Shown here in pieces: positions 21,083 to 32,454 of a DNA stretch of 64,000 bases. Position numbers and translations under genes: made by a program. The notes below the pieces were generated by a model. That model ran no database searches. It had not been told where the DNA came from and was given only the letters and a program-made list of their open reading frames with translations. The stretch spans positions 1,860,001 to 1,924,000 of the forward strand of contig NC_037310.1 of assembly GCF_000143535.2 (NCBI RefSeq), given 5' to 3'. The DNA comes from Botrytis cinerea B05.10 (taxonomy: Eukaryota > Ascomycota > Leotiomycetes > Helotiales > Sclerotiniaceae). Position 1 is the first letter of the stretch. Each line of letters starts with the position of its first letter.

Positions 21083-22163
21083 TCACTTTAGGAAATTCCC
21101 ACCTGTTTTAGCCATAACTTCATCATAGTAGCCTTGAAATGCTAACCACCCTTTTTCTGGTCCTATGTCAAGTCAGCAATCTGTAGATTTCTCCCGAATG
21201 GAAGCCACAAATACCTCCGACTTGATCATAAGTAAAAGCAGCTTCCTCATCTCCTATAATCTTCTTCGTCTTCCCACTACCTGAAGCCGCAGCGTCAACA
21301 AGCAGCTGGGCATGACAGGTTTTGTCAAGGCTAATGAACCAAAAGGCTGCCTCATCCACACTCTGACCAACAGTTAACAATCCGTGATTCTGTAGAATAC
21401 ACGCCTTTCCATTGCCCAAACTCTTCGCGATACGGATACCTTCTTCGCGGTCAAGTACAATGCCCCCAAAATTGTCATATACACTATGTGATTTGTAAAA
21501 ACGGAGAGAATCCTGAGTTATCATATCTAGAGGAAGACCGAATGCGCTGTAGGCTTTTCCATAGACAGAATGGGCATGACACGCAGCGTGTACATCGGGA
21601 CGAGCTTTATGAACTGCACAATATCAGCTATCTCGAACAGCCCGACTGTGGAGTTCTTGTACTTTCAGAATGGATGGCAAACGCTGCAGCATTGATTGGC
21701 TCGTCTCCAATTACCACATCGCCATCTTCGTTCACCAAGATAAGGTCTGATACACAGATTTGGGAGAAATGTTGGGAGAGGGGATTAAGCCAAAAGTGAT
21801 CAGTGAGAATGGGGTCACGAACTGAACTACTCAAATGTAATTAGCTTCTTATCATCGGCGACTAGAATACTACTCGACGGCATTCTCACATATGCCCAGC
21901 AACCCCTTCGTCGAAACCTCGATCGGCGAATCTGTCATGTATGAGTAATAATTCACGTACTACAGGTTTCAGAAAGAAAGAAGATCTCACATCCTAAATG
22001 CAGCAGCCAAATGCTGTTTGCGATATAATCTCTCTTCTTCTAAACTTTCGAACCTCGGGTACGACCTGATTTTTAGCTTTTTACCCGACACCGTCGTCCC
22101 CTTTGCTCCCACTCGACTATTATTCACGGATTCATTATCGAGAGAAGTCGCCGTTGGTGACAT
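21083..22163 (-). CDS. Class II aldolase/adducin-domain protein
   Basis: Member of the class II aldolase/adducin N-terminal family, metal-dependent enzymes acting on sugar phosphates or related aldols; the exact substrate is unknown. Exons: 22163-21991, 21931-21890, 21826-21663, 21613-21215 and 21162-21083, 285 codons plus stop, all phases matching. Seen in order: KQHLAAAFRMFADRGFDEGVAGH, then SVRDPILTDHFWLNPLS, the active-site-like HAACHAHSVYGKAYSAFG with the His pair, and ACILQNHGLLTVGQSVDEAA with the third zinc-ligand His. The gene ends in WLAFQGYYDEVMAKTGGNF. Such proteins occur in several copies in filamentous fungi. Exon 2 is only 42 bp and is required to join RMFADRG to GHISVRD. The N-terminal 40 residues are Ser/Thr-rich and not conserved. 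Confidence 0.9.
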
Positions 22164-23711
22164 GCTTCTTAGGGACTTATTGTTGACGGTGCTTGAGCTT
22201 GTATAGCCGTTCCTCGAGGGAAAGGTGCAACTTATGAATGAAGACGGGAAGATTGGTGGTTATCTCTTAGTGGGCGATCATGCTGGTGTTTCAGTGCAAC
22301 CCACCCACCCACCTTACCCCGCGGCGGGGTATCGAAAGCAGCGCAAGGTGCAATAAGTTATCTATCTGCAAGCAAGTAGTTACTCGTAGGACTTTATGAT
22401 AGTTTTGCCGAGGACAACTTACAGATCATCTACCTTTCCGGTTATCTTTGATCAGCTTTCTAATATATCATCGCTCGCGTACTCAAGACGCGGTGTTGTG
22501 CCTACTACCTAGTAGATGCTTGGATACACATCACGAAGTCTCGATAATGCAGGCGTCCGCACTTTCAAGCCCGGGATTTAATAAGAACACTACCACCGCT
22601 TTTATTCTACGACGACAGAAGCAACCCCCTTCATCGACCTAGACGCCCTAGAACTAGGTTTGAGAGGTCCAATGGGTCTGGAACAAGAACCAGGTGTCAC
22701 GGCCAAGTGAAGTTTCGACTGCTAGCTAGATCTAAGCATTGCATATGACATGACTGATCATTCATCCACCATATGAGTGTCGAACAACACAAATTCAACT
22801 GGTTTTTCGTCTGAGATCTTCGAATCCTACCAATTGATTCGAGGGAGAGCTTCATCCCCTCTTTTCCTTCCAATACCTTATGTTCGTTCTACTATTTCAC
22901 GAAATCTAACTAGAGGCCCAGAGATCGAAAATTGAAATGGTATCTATCCTCGCACTGCGATGGAATTGACCTATTGCAGTCTAGATTTAGATGAAACTCT
23001 GAGGTCGAGACTATCTTGATCCTCATCGTCATTTGATGTTCCGTTTCCAGCTGATGGGACTTGAGACAATGCTGAGTATGCAGTGAGAACATATTGACAT
23101 GAATAACTTTGATGGCTGGAAAAAGAGATCATGCATGGTATCTCCCAAATCTCCGTCTAGTTGGGGAAGTGAGCTGGTTGGGCTAATGTAGGTTAGATGA
23201 ATGAAACCACGACAGGAAGCGTGAGTGATTTTGGACTGCTCAATAAATCCGCTTCGAAGTTGGCAGAGCACAACACCCTTCCCTTGGTCAAAGTTATTGC
23301 AAATATCACAAGCATCACGCGAAATGGTCACTTGTCTGTCAGTCACTGTATGCGCAAATATAGTATAAAATCAAAAATGCTGACTTCATTCCTCATTCTA
23401 AAAGCCAAACCACTGCAACAATGCCCCTCAAAGCCAATCCATCATTAACCAAATAACACGGGGTATTCTTAAAACTTGCGATGGGTATGTAGAAGAAGTT
23501 TATCATAACATTTGTGGACCCTATAATCCTATGTAACCAGAAGCTTGAAATCCGCACCCAAACCAAACTCAATGAAATATGTGTTGCTGTCTAGCGCCGC
23601 GCAATGCGTTTTGTATGTCCTTTGTATTTTTATAATTCCAATGAAAATAATTGTATCTATCATGGTATTATCTATTATATCTCAAATCTTAACGGTACGA
23701 AGAGAAATGAT
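22164..23711. other. Intergenic region
   Basis: About 1.5 kb upstream of the aldolase-like gene and downstream of the GPI-protein gene. Open frames on both strands are short and unlike any family I know. No repeat or RNA gene seen. Confidence 0.45.
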
Positions 23712-24680
23712 TTACAACATGAAAGCAGCAAAAAGACCACCCAACATGGCGAAGGATCCAGTAGCAACCTTTGCTGAAGCAGCGCCAGTAGCGGTAACAA
23801 CACCGGAGCCGGTCTTGGTAGCAGAAGCACCGGCGCTCAAGGTGACGTTAGATCCAGAAGGAGCAGTCCAGGTTCCGTTGGAAGCGGTTCCATTGGTAGC
23901 TGGGACAACGGTTGGAACTGGAGCTGGGGTGGCGGTAGCAGTGGTGACAGTGCTGAAGTAGGAGCTTGGGCAGGATCCTGGGTGTGCTGGGTTGCATCCA
24001 CCTGGGATACCAGAGATGCTAGAGAAGACAGAGCTGGTGGAGGAGCTTGGGCAGGATCCTGGGTGTGCTGGGTTGCATCCACCTGGGATACCAGAGATGC
24101 TAGAGAAGACAGAGCTGGTGGAGGAGGACATGGCGGCGTGTGGCTCGGAGGTAGCAGAGACGACAACAGAGGTTACGGCAGAGGTAGGAGCGACAACAGA
24201 TGATGAGGCGGTGGTGGAAACGATGACGGAGGAAGAAGAGGAAGCAGCAGCGTTAATGACGAATGGGAAGGACCACTGGAAGGTGTTGACATCGGAATCG
24301 AGGAAGATGGCAATACCGTATGTTGCGAAGCTACCAACGGAAGCTGGGATGGTCCACTTGTATGATCCATCCAAGTTGTTGACGGAGGCTGAGTGTATTT
24401 GTTAGTACAATTGCCCTGATCTTCAATGCATAGAGAGGAATTGTAACTCACTGGCAACGACGACAGGGTCGTAGTTCAAGGTAGCTGGGGAAGCACCCTC
24501 CAAGAGCTTGATGGTGACAGTTCCGGAGACGGAGTTAGGAGCCCAGGTGATATCCAAAACATCTCCAACTTGAACAACTTGACCGTTGGTTGGAACTGAG
24601 ATAGCGTCAAAGCCAGCAGTTTGGGCAAAGACGGAGGAGATGGAGGCCAAGATGGCGGCGGAGACGAATTGGTAACGCAT
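23712..24680 (-). CDS. Secreted Ser/Thr-rich GPI-anchor-like protein (Kre9/Knh1-type domain)
   Basis: Likely cell-wall or plasma-membrane glycoprotein; no enzyme activity is implied. Exons: 24680-24452 and 24388-23712, 301 codons plus stop. The signal peptide is [20 protein letters not shown]. The N-terminal domain reads like the Kre9/Knh1-type Ser-Thr-rich GPI-anchored family: [31 protein letters not shown], then [11 protein letters not shown] and [21 protein letters not shown] long Ser/Thr/Val region follows. It contains a 27-residue unit with the core [17 protein letters not shown] present twice, from a perfect 81-bp DNA duplication. The C-terminus ends in a hydrophobic stretch ([15 protein letters not shown]) as expected for a GPI signal. 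A G-rich tract is about 250 bp upstream. Confidence 0.88.
23961..24122. repeat. Perfect 81-bp tandem duplication inside the GPI-protein gene
   Basis: Unit 1 is 23961-24041 and unit 2 is 24042-24122. The copies are identical as far as I can read, and each encodes 27 residues in frame, including two Cys. Confidence 0.95.
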
Positions 24681-27600
24681 TTTGATATTAAGGGTTGATT
24701 GAGAAGAAATTCAAAGAATGGACAGTATCAAAGATACAAAAGATTAAGTTTGGGAAAGAAGAAAAAAAAGATTGATTTTCTTTTATTATTTTTCAGTTTG
24801 GAGTGAATAAGAAAGAAGGGAGGAATGTCAGAAACCGGAAGGAGAGGATTCTTTAAACCACTTTCTCATTTCGCAACCTTACAGGTGCGTGTGCCATTAC
24901 CCTTGGCAGCACCACTTCTTACTTATGGGGAGGGAGGGGGGTGGCTCGGGGGAGTTCTAGGCTGGGATATAATTATACATTTTAATAAATGGAGGATTAA
25001 ACGCTAGAGTAAGGATGTTGGATCTGGATTGGTCACAAACTTACACGGAACCAAATTCGACACATTGGTGATTGACACAAGAGAGATTTGAGTGAATTTG
25101 GTGTAAGATTTGGTTGACGGAGGATGGAATTGGAGGCGGAGGCTTATTAGACGAGATATAGCTTGGTGGGATATGAATCGTTTGATTCGAGGATTATGTT
25201 GGAAGCATAGGTAATTACTGACGATAAAACCCTGGAAAAGGAAATTAGTACGACAGGGTTTAACTTTACCCTCTTCCATGGCACGTACTGCTCTAATGCA
25301 TGTTGCACGAATCGAATTCTGCAGTTTGGCTCAAGGCTGGGTAAGAATAGAATAACTATCGTCTCACGATGTGGCGATGATATGAATGACATGTACCGAA
25401 TGGATATCAGATGTTCTTCGGTTAACCCCTTCATCGACACCCAAAAGTCTGAGTCGAAAGTCCAAATACACCTCGTGCATAGAATCAGGTAGATCATTCA
25501 CTACTTAGTATTCCCTATAGATAACCTTAATTCTAGGATGCGTTAATGCATTGATTTACAAGGACTAAAGGAAAGGGTACCTGAGCCTTACGAAAAACAG
25601 TTAACTTTACCCTGTAGGCGGGCAGGACCTCCATGGAATCTAGTGTTGCTGCAGACTGCAGTAGACAGAAGCTTAGCTTTTGCACCACCAATAAACGGGG
25701 AGGAAAGGGAGGGGACGAAGCGCAGAAGCAAGGCTCAATCACATCGAGTAAGCATGCTCGAGGCATGCACGCATGGCACAGAAATATCAAACATCTTCAC
25801 GATACTCGGTGTCGTCTCACAAAAAAACTTTACATCGCGTAACCGACTGTGCCGATGCTATCATTTATACTCGTTCTAACGTCAGCCACCAAACTTTGTC
25901 TGATTAATTGGTAAATTCAGTGGATTGGATTGAACTGTTGTTTGACTTTTACACTTTTGATTGCAACTTCCAGGAATACGAGATTAAAAATGATGTGGCC
26001 AACCAAGGAACAATGATTCAACTTGCAAGGTCCACTCGCGCACAGAAGACGATTCCCACGGAGTAAAGTCTTTGCTTGGTACACTGAGTGGGTAAGTGGG
26101 CTTCGCTTGTCAACTCTCGAGTCCACCGGCCTCCCCAAGTTGAAGCAACTTCCGGTGATTGACTACGAAGAGACGGAAACACCCCTTACCTACCGTGATT
26201 GATAATTAGAATATGAACTGATAGTCTGATACCACTTTTCTTCAGTCTAGTCGTCGGCCATTTCGACAAGAGCGAGGGAGCTTCCAGATGGATTGATGCC
26301 AGCCAATTGCAATGTCTAAGCGCTGTGACTCTAGAAGCCCAAACAACTGTCTGACTACGTGAAGACGTTACGTACAGTAGCTGGACTTACAATGCCGAGA
26401 GTGCATTTTGTCCTGCGAGTGATCTAAAACATGTTTCGCCGACTTCGCGGTGCAACTCGCCATCTGGGACACGCTCTATCATTAATACAGCAGTTCGAAT
26501 GAATATCATCATGATTATCTTGCCAATCTCTACACATCCCACATTGGGTTGGAAAAATCACGATGACTTCATGTTCGGGTCTCGAGTTCTCCCATAACAA
26601 ACACTGAAACGCATAAATCGCGGGGAAATTCGAATCTTTTTCCTGGGCATTATATGACCTGTGGGATCCTCCTTGTTCTCGCCATGAAATCTAAATTAAA
26701 AACGATCTTGGGTGACATTGCGAGTGAGGGGGGAGCAAGGGTGTGTTTTGCTGATGAATTCTAGGCTTTGTTGATGCAATTTGTCTGTTCCGTGTGCCCA
26801 GAATTCTTCAATTCGATAGATAAGGGAGACAGAAAAATAGAAGAGTTGGAAATGCTATGACAACTCGATGTTGCACGATTTGCGACTTTGAAAGAGACAA
26901 GCTTGAGTCGAAGTTGAAACGGCAATCGATATAAGGTTGAGCTTAGTGAGCACCAGTTTGCGGGCACTGAAGGTGGTCGATCTCGGGCTGTTCGAGGAAA
27001 AATACCTGTTCTGGTATGGTCTGCTTTGTCTACTTCTTCTAGTCGTTCATCTCAATCATCATTCTTGTTCCATAATACTGCGGCAAACAAAGGACGGGCA
27101 GTCATCCCCACAGACGATATTTCCAAATTCGACTACATGCGCCAATGCAAGAAAAATGTCTGCAACATGGATGTTTGCTGAAACGGAACAAGAATGGTCA
27201 GGGTGTCAACATGGCCAATTCTTCAGAACTGGCATAGCTGCCAAGTTCTTGACATTGGAAATAGAGTCCTCGCAATCTTGTTCAGTATGAGTGTAGAACC
27301 TGTTGGAAGGAAATGGCCAGCAGCTTCACGAGATCGACATGTGTTCCTGTGCGCTTTTATTTATCTAGCAACAAGTACACCCACAGACCCAAGTTTTTAG
27401 CAATTTTTTTTCCAGATTTCCCGTCGAGTAGTAGTTCTACCTTGCAGCTGTTGCCGCACTAATTGTCTAGCTGAAAGCTCACTGCCGGTAAGGGATGCTC
27501 TTTAGTCAAGATTTTCCTCGCTTTACATTCAAGTGTGGCAAATCTGGTTAAAGGTCAATATTCCGCACGGTGCTAAGTGGTATATTATCATATCTACAAT

Positions 27601-27737
27601 AACTAGAGATTTTTGGTGACAAAAAGGGCAGGATACTCGGGTAGCTGTTACGTGTCATATTTGGATTTCGCTCGATCGTCTATATTGTGAAAGTAGTTCT
27701 TGTTTCCTCTACAGTCTTTGAAGAGTGTACAGATATT
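24681..27737. other. 3 kb region without a supported gene
   Basis: The left end carries the promoter of the GPI-protein gene, with a G-rich tract at 24927-24952 and an A/T-rich leader. Several open frames of 60-120 codons occur, none with a recognisable domain or splice pattern. I see no transposon ends or long repeats. Confidence 0.45.
24927..24952 (+). other. G-quadruplex-capable tract upstream of the GPI-protein gene
   Basis: G runs at 24927-30, 24932-34, 24936-41 and 24948-52 with loops of one to six bases. It is on the strand opposite to the transcript of the gene starting at 24680. Confidence 0.6.
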
Positions 27738-28588
27738 CTAAACTCCATATTCATGATACCCATCTTCCGAAAACACGCGATATGTGTTGTTCCGATCCTC
27801 TGCTTTTTCCAACAGATCTTCGATAACTCTTGTATCTCATTGCTTCTGAAGTCTTGAATATCAACCTCTCCGTGATCGAGTCAATTCTTCTTGAGCTTCT
27901 CGAGCGTCTTTGATTTCGCGATCGAGTTGAGCAGCTTCTCCTGCTTGCGCTGAATTCTGGGAGCTCACCCATACTCTCCCCATTCTTAATCTATTAACAT
28001 TTGATTCAAGTTTCTGGCTTTGCGTCCCACTCAAAGAAGAGAAGGAGTCTAGCAACTTTTCTCTTTCAAGTCTAGTCTAGGCGGGGTGTGTGGAGGCGAT
28101 GGACTATCACTTAATGGCTGGCGATTACCTTGGTTCTGATGGGTGATTAGATCTTCCGCCTCCAAGGCATTTGTCGGAAGCTCTTCACCTGCAGCCCAAT
28201 TAGATCTATCTGAGTTTCTCGTCGAAGTTTGAGAGTTCGAGCGTTCTGTCGAGGAGGAACTTTCCCTACCTCTTGCACGATCTTCTTTGGGAGGGTTGCT
28301 ACGTTCTTTCTTCTTGCCATGGCCCTTGCTGTTGCTATTGCTGTTGCTATTGCTGTTGCTATTGCCAGATGAGACGCTACTAGATTTGCTATGTTTGCGT
28401 TTCCGATCTTCGTTGTCGATGGATTTTCTATTGAAGCTAGATCTAGAAGGCGTTTTAGACTTCCTCAGATGATGAGGATTGGAATACAAAATGAAGAATT
28501 TGGATTCCACCTTATGTATCGGGGTGTTCTTATGTACAAATAAGACTATAGAGTTATACGACCTGATATCAATCCACCAAGTTGCCAT
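27738..28588 (-). pseudogene. Decayed or mis-modelled coiled-coil gene, unknown family
   Basis: I do not recognise the family. The frame open from the ATG at 28588 encodes a Ser/Arg/Lys-rich protein with an Asn-Ser repeat (from a 12-bp DNA repeat) and stops at 28049. The overlapping frame shifted by one base continues with convincing coding sequence: LLDSFSSLSGTQSQKLESN, SSQNSAQAGEAAQLDREIKD, AREAQEELTRSRR, then after a TGA at 27861-27863 and a second TGA at 27837-27839 it goes on as RVIEDLLEKAEDRNNTYRVF and HEYGV before a TAG at 27738. The shift falls near a run of four A at 28057-28060. Both TGA codons sit where Arg (CGA) would suit the charged helix. I found no intron set that rescues the frame with normal lengths. 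Sequencing error or unusual splicing remain possible. Confidence 0.45.
28326..28364. repeat. 12-bp coding repeat (Asn-Ser tract)
   Basis: About three copies of a 12-base unit (TTGCTGTTGCTA on the plus strand) encode alternating Asn and Ser on the minus strand in the decayed coiled-coil gene. Confidence 0.8.
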
Positions 28589-29714
28589 GGTCTAGACGAA
28601 GTGTTTTTTGCAAAGATTTCGGCATACTATCTGGATAGACTACTCTGCTGGCTCCATTCCGCCAAAATAAGACAGGGCTTTAATCGTGACTTAGGTCTGT
28701 ATTTCTAATACTCACCAACACAAATCCCTATCTTCGAAGGAAAAATGAAATCAGAAAACAATAGTAATAACAGAACCCTGCAGGCCTGAAGATGTCAGTC
28801 AGTAGACTTGGCCAAATCACATCGACCGCGAAGTTTGTCACCCTACCCTAGGGGACAAACGTGGTCTAAATCGGCATTTTGCAAAGCAAGGTTAGACACT
28901 CGATCAAAATGCTCAGAACAGCATAATTACAGACACAACCAATGCTAGAGTGCTAGGCAACTCTAATGGCAATCAACCTCAGCTTTTGCATCGGTTTTGG
29001 CATCATATTCCAGATTCATCAATATTACATAAACACTTTGACTACAATATGATACTACATTTCTCTCGCGAGGCAAATTCATCTTTCCCCTGAAGCTTCG
29101 TCTGAATACTCTGTTTCCAGACGATCACCGCATGTCGGCTTTTCATCAATCCCCAATTCATCTGTCTTGGGGTAGCCTCGCTCTCGATTTTCTCTTTTGA
29201 ATGCCAACACTAGAACCGTCATGCAGACTGACCGCGCGAGAGGCTTTCTGTTCACTCTAATGTGTACTTATACGGCTCAACGGTTGACCCTTTTCGTAAC
29301 CACCACTGACAAAACAAGCTTTCGGCTCTAGTATCTGTGCAGATACCAAACGTCATATGATCTGCGCGTATATCTCACTCGAGAGTTAAGAGACAATACT
29401 GTCTAGGCAAGGTGGAAGTTATCAAATGAATTCATCTGCACTTTTTTTCCCCTCGTTTCTTTTAAATTCTCACTACTAGAAGCTTTATGACGTGTGGCCA
29501 ATGGCCAAGACGAGTCCAAATTCACTCGTTCTCAAAATTTGTAGTAACATTCCCCAGTATCAGGATTGCACGTAGAGAGAGCTTTAAACTAATTGGTTTC
29601 ATTAATTGTCATCAACGAAAGAACCATGGTCTCATACTCCCATGCTCCTGAAAGCTAGAAGAATCTCGAAACAACATGAGTGACATGTATCATAATAAGT
29701 ACCGATGAATTCCA
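28589..29714. other. Intergenic region
   Basis: About 1.1 kb with no supported gene, repeat or RNA. It would hold the promoter of the decayed gene and the 3' end of the next minus-strand gene. Confidence 0.45.
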
Positions 29715-30439
29715 TCACAGAGCCATCACAGCACCCACAAGACCAACCGCCAAACCTCCACAGATCTTCAACATATCAACACCCAAGGCACCAGCGGCAC
29801 CCGTCTCATTAGTGACCGGCCCAGTCGAGCTTGCACTCGCCGATCCAGCCGTCGCCGTCGCCGTCCCAGTCGTCGAAGTCTTCTGAGTCCCACTTGACGT
29901 CTGTGTCGCACCGGTAGCCGATGCAGTTGCAGCTTCGCTAGCAGTTTCGCTTGAGATCAAATCGCCAAATCCATCTTTACTGATGATGCTCATTTCTGCC
30001 GTGTAGATGGATCCGATGAAGCTGGCGAGAGGAGAGGGCAAAGCAGTCAACACGGATGTGTTTGGATTCTCGCCGTTCTTAACATCGACTAGGAGGGACG
30101 ATTGTAACGCTTCGAGAGAGTTGAGAGCGGCGGTGTCGGTGGCAAGGCTGGAAACTATGGGTTGGGTTGCAAGGTCGAGGATGTATGATTGGAGGTCGTC
30201 AACTAGAGCTTGAGTTTGACTTGGGGAGAGTGTGTTAGTAGGAGAAGTACAATTGACATGCACAGAAAGGAAATATTACGGCAATTGAAAGGGAAAAGAA
30301 ACCCCAGAGTTTGGGAGTAGATGTAGGTAAAATAGACATGTCAAACGTACGATGCAGTTGGCGTCGTTGGCTCTGGGGCTGGAGATGCTGAGGCCAAGGC
30401 AATGAGCCCAGCGACGAGAAGTGAGTTTGAGAAGTGCAT
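29715..30439 (-). CDS. Small secreted Ala/Ser/Thr-rich protein, probably GPI-anchored
   Basis: No known function. Exons: 30439-30351 and 30219-29715, 197 codons plus stop, GT-AG intron of 131 bp with a CTACTAAC branch site just before the CCCCAAG acceptor. A signal peptide (MHFSNSLLVAGLIALASASP) is followed by a helical domain of about 100 residues (ALVDDLQSYILDLATQPIVS, ALNSLEALQSSLLVDV, SPLASFIGSIYTAEMSI). Then comes a Thr/Ser/Ala/Gly-rich spacer and a hydrophobic end (LKICGGLAVGLVGAVMAL) suited to a GPI signal. There are very few Cys. The intron splits the protein just after the signal peptide. The layout is common among fungal cell-surface proteins; an effector role cannot be claimed. Confidence 0.83.
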
Positions 30440-31124
30440 GCTGTCAATGTCGGAAATAGTGATGTTAATCAGGCTGCACAATCAAATGAGAGCTTGATTT
30501 TGACTATTTTACACGTGAAATGAGATTGATGGAAAGATCATTAAGTGTGTCACAAAAAAGCTGAGGAAGAGCAGGAAAAATGGATTAAAGTAATGCTGTT
30601 TAGCCCCCACAAAAGATGATCTGGATGCCTAGCAGCCCATGGTTCCGTTTTTCAACGGTTAAAAATTGTAAAATTTATGTCCCTGGAGAAATCTATTGGT
30701 TACCTTGTTTGATCAGACCCCTGAGGAACGGCGAATGTGACATTCTAGGAGAGGTAATTTGATGTTGCTCTCTCTTGGAAGTATTGAATATTTCGGCACG
30801 TGTAGTAAGCGACCCGAGCTACCTAAGCTCACCAGGATATCTAATTCGATGGAAAGTAATGGTGGGATGGTGCTGAGACCCACAACCCATCAGCCGCAAT
30901 TCCGCTTTCCCATCTTCAATGCGCTGTGCACGCATTAAGCATCCTGCTGTGCTCCCCACGCTTCAAAACACAGGCCACGTAGAGAACCCAAGATTTTTCG
31001 TTACGCCGAGAGGTTATGTTCGATGTCGGCCGTTGACTCCCTAAGGAGCTTTAAGGAAGTAATAATATGGTTTTCATAATTGTTGAAACCCCTTTTCTGT
31101 AGCCGTCAAAATATCTAGCTGAGT
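30440..31124. other. Intergenic region
   Basis: About 690 bp: promoter of the secreted protein gene and 3' end of PPE1. Nothing else seen. Confidence 0.45.
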
Positions 31125-32454
31125 TCATACTCTTTTACCAGCCCTAATCAGATCTGATACCTTTGGTGGTAATACCAATGCACTTCGGTCGTTTCTTGAA
31201 TAGAAATCTACCAACACCATGGCTGTCTTCTCAGGAAGGTCTTCGTGAACAAAATGACCAGCCTCGGGGAAAACTTGCAGTGCATACTTCCCTATTGATT
31301 GTCAATTCAAGCCTGCTCTTTTCAGACTTCACATTCAAAGATGGTTCTTACCTTGCATTTGTCCAATTGTTAACTCCTTGTCAAGCCTGTCTGTCCCCGC
31401 AAGCAGTAATAGCTTTCCACCTCTGGCCTCAAGAAACTTTTTGCTAAGTCCAACAAACCAACCTTCCCAAAATGGCTGAGTGGCCCCCAAGTTTGTACGC
31501 CAAGTCCACGATCGTGATCCACTGGCTTCTTCGTTGTGCTTCAGTAGCCCAGGCACACTTGTCCGCGCTGACAACGAATTACGTATTGTCCTCGATCTCA
31601 TGTGCCACTCAATGCCAGATTGCAGTGACGGAAAGCCTAGTGGGCGAGTCGATAAGTAAGTTTGCATGCTTTGTAGAGCATCCATAGCAGATCCCTCGAC
31701 TACATCAAGAACTGCGTATCCAAGAACCGAGTTGCCCAGTTTTCCGCCCTTTGCGACATCTGTAATAACTGCACCGCCAAGAGAGTGACCAACAAGTACA
31801 AGAGGCGGAAGTTGCTTCCATCCCATTTTGTCTTTTGTGGTTTCAATAACATATAACAGATCTGAACTCAATGTTTCTAGACTAAGATCAAGAAGTGCTG
31901 CCTCTGGAGAGATATCCGTAGAGCCATGGCCTCGAGCATCAAGGGAAAGTACACCGGCAGAAGGTAGCTTTTTTCGAATCTCCGACGTCAAAACAGCAAA
32001 CGAGAGACCGGATGAGCCTGCTCCATGATGCGTAACAAACAAAGGTGCTGACCCAACAGGAGACGTAAGGTATACATGATGCATTATGATCTCCGCTTCC
32101 ATCTTGCGTTCGAGAAACAGTTCTCGTTCAAAATAAGTCGTCCATGGTATCTGGTCCATCGTTCGTTTATTGGGAACACTGACGGTATGGAATGTATCAG
32201 CCCGGCACAAACAATGAGCAAGAAGCAAGAACAAACCCTTGCGGCCGAGCAAACAAATTCTGATTCGAGGATGGTATGATGGTGCCAGTAGATGAAGCTG
32301 AAGATGCCGAGGAAGAATCGTCATCTATTGGCAGATCGGGTAGTTCACTAGGCACATCAATCCCTTCTCCTTCTTCTTCGTCGGCCTCGTTGAATTCTGG
32401 CGGAGCAAACTTTGGTAGTTTAGGCTTAACAAAGGACCTTTGTAAATCGCTCAT
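31125..32454 (-). CDS. PPE1: Protein phosphatase methylesterase 1 (PME-1/Ppe1)
   Basis: Removes the methyl ester from the C-terminal Leu of the PP2A catalytic subunit, reversing the LCMT1 reaction. Exons: 32454-32237, 32178-31352 and 31291-31125, 403 codons plus stop, phases agree. The N-terminus shows the family start MSDLQRSFVKPKLPKFAPPEF followed by an acidic/Ser stretch. The alpha/beta-hydrolase core has IPWTTYFERELFL, the oxyanion segment VTHHGAGSSGLSFAVL, LSLDARGHGST, the nucleophile Ser in LVLVGHSLGGAV, an Asp in VLDVVEGSAMDAL and the catalytic His in FPEAGHFVHEDLP. Length matches fungal Ppe1. Identification is secure. Confidence 0.95.

Noticed and set aside
14485..22163. Possible secondary-metabolite or catabolic cluster (carboxylesterase, BTB protein, aldolase-like protein)
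   Set aside because: No core synthase, transporter or pathway-specific regulator nearby, and the genes are separated by kilobases; neighbourhood looks accidental.
23029..23448. Minus-strand frame with several Cys and His residues, resembling a possible zinc-binding protein
   Set aside because: Spacing of Cys and His does not form a known motif, and an equally long frame exists on the other strand.
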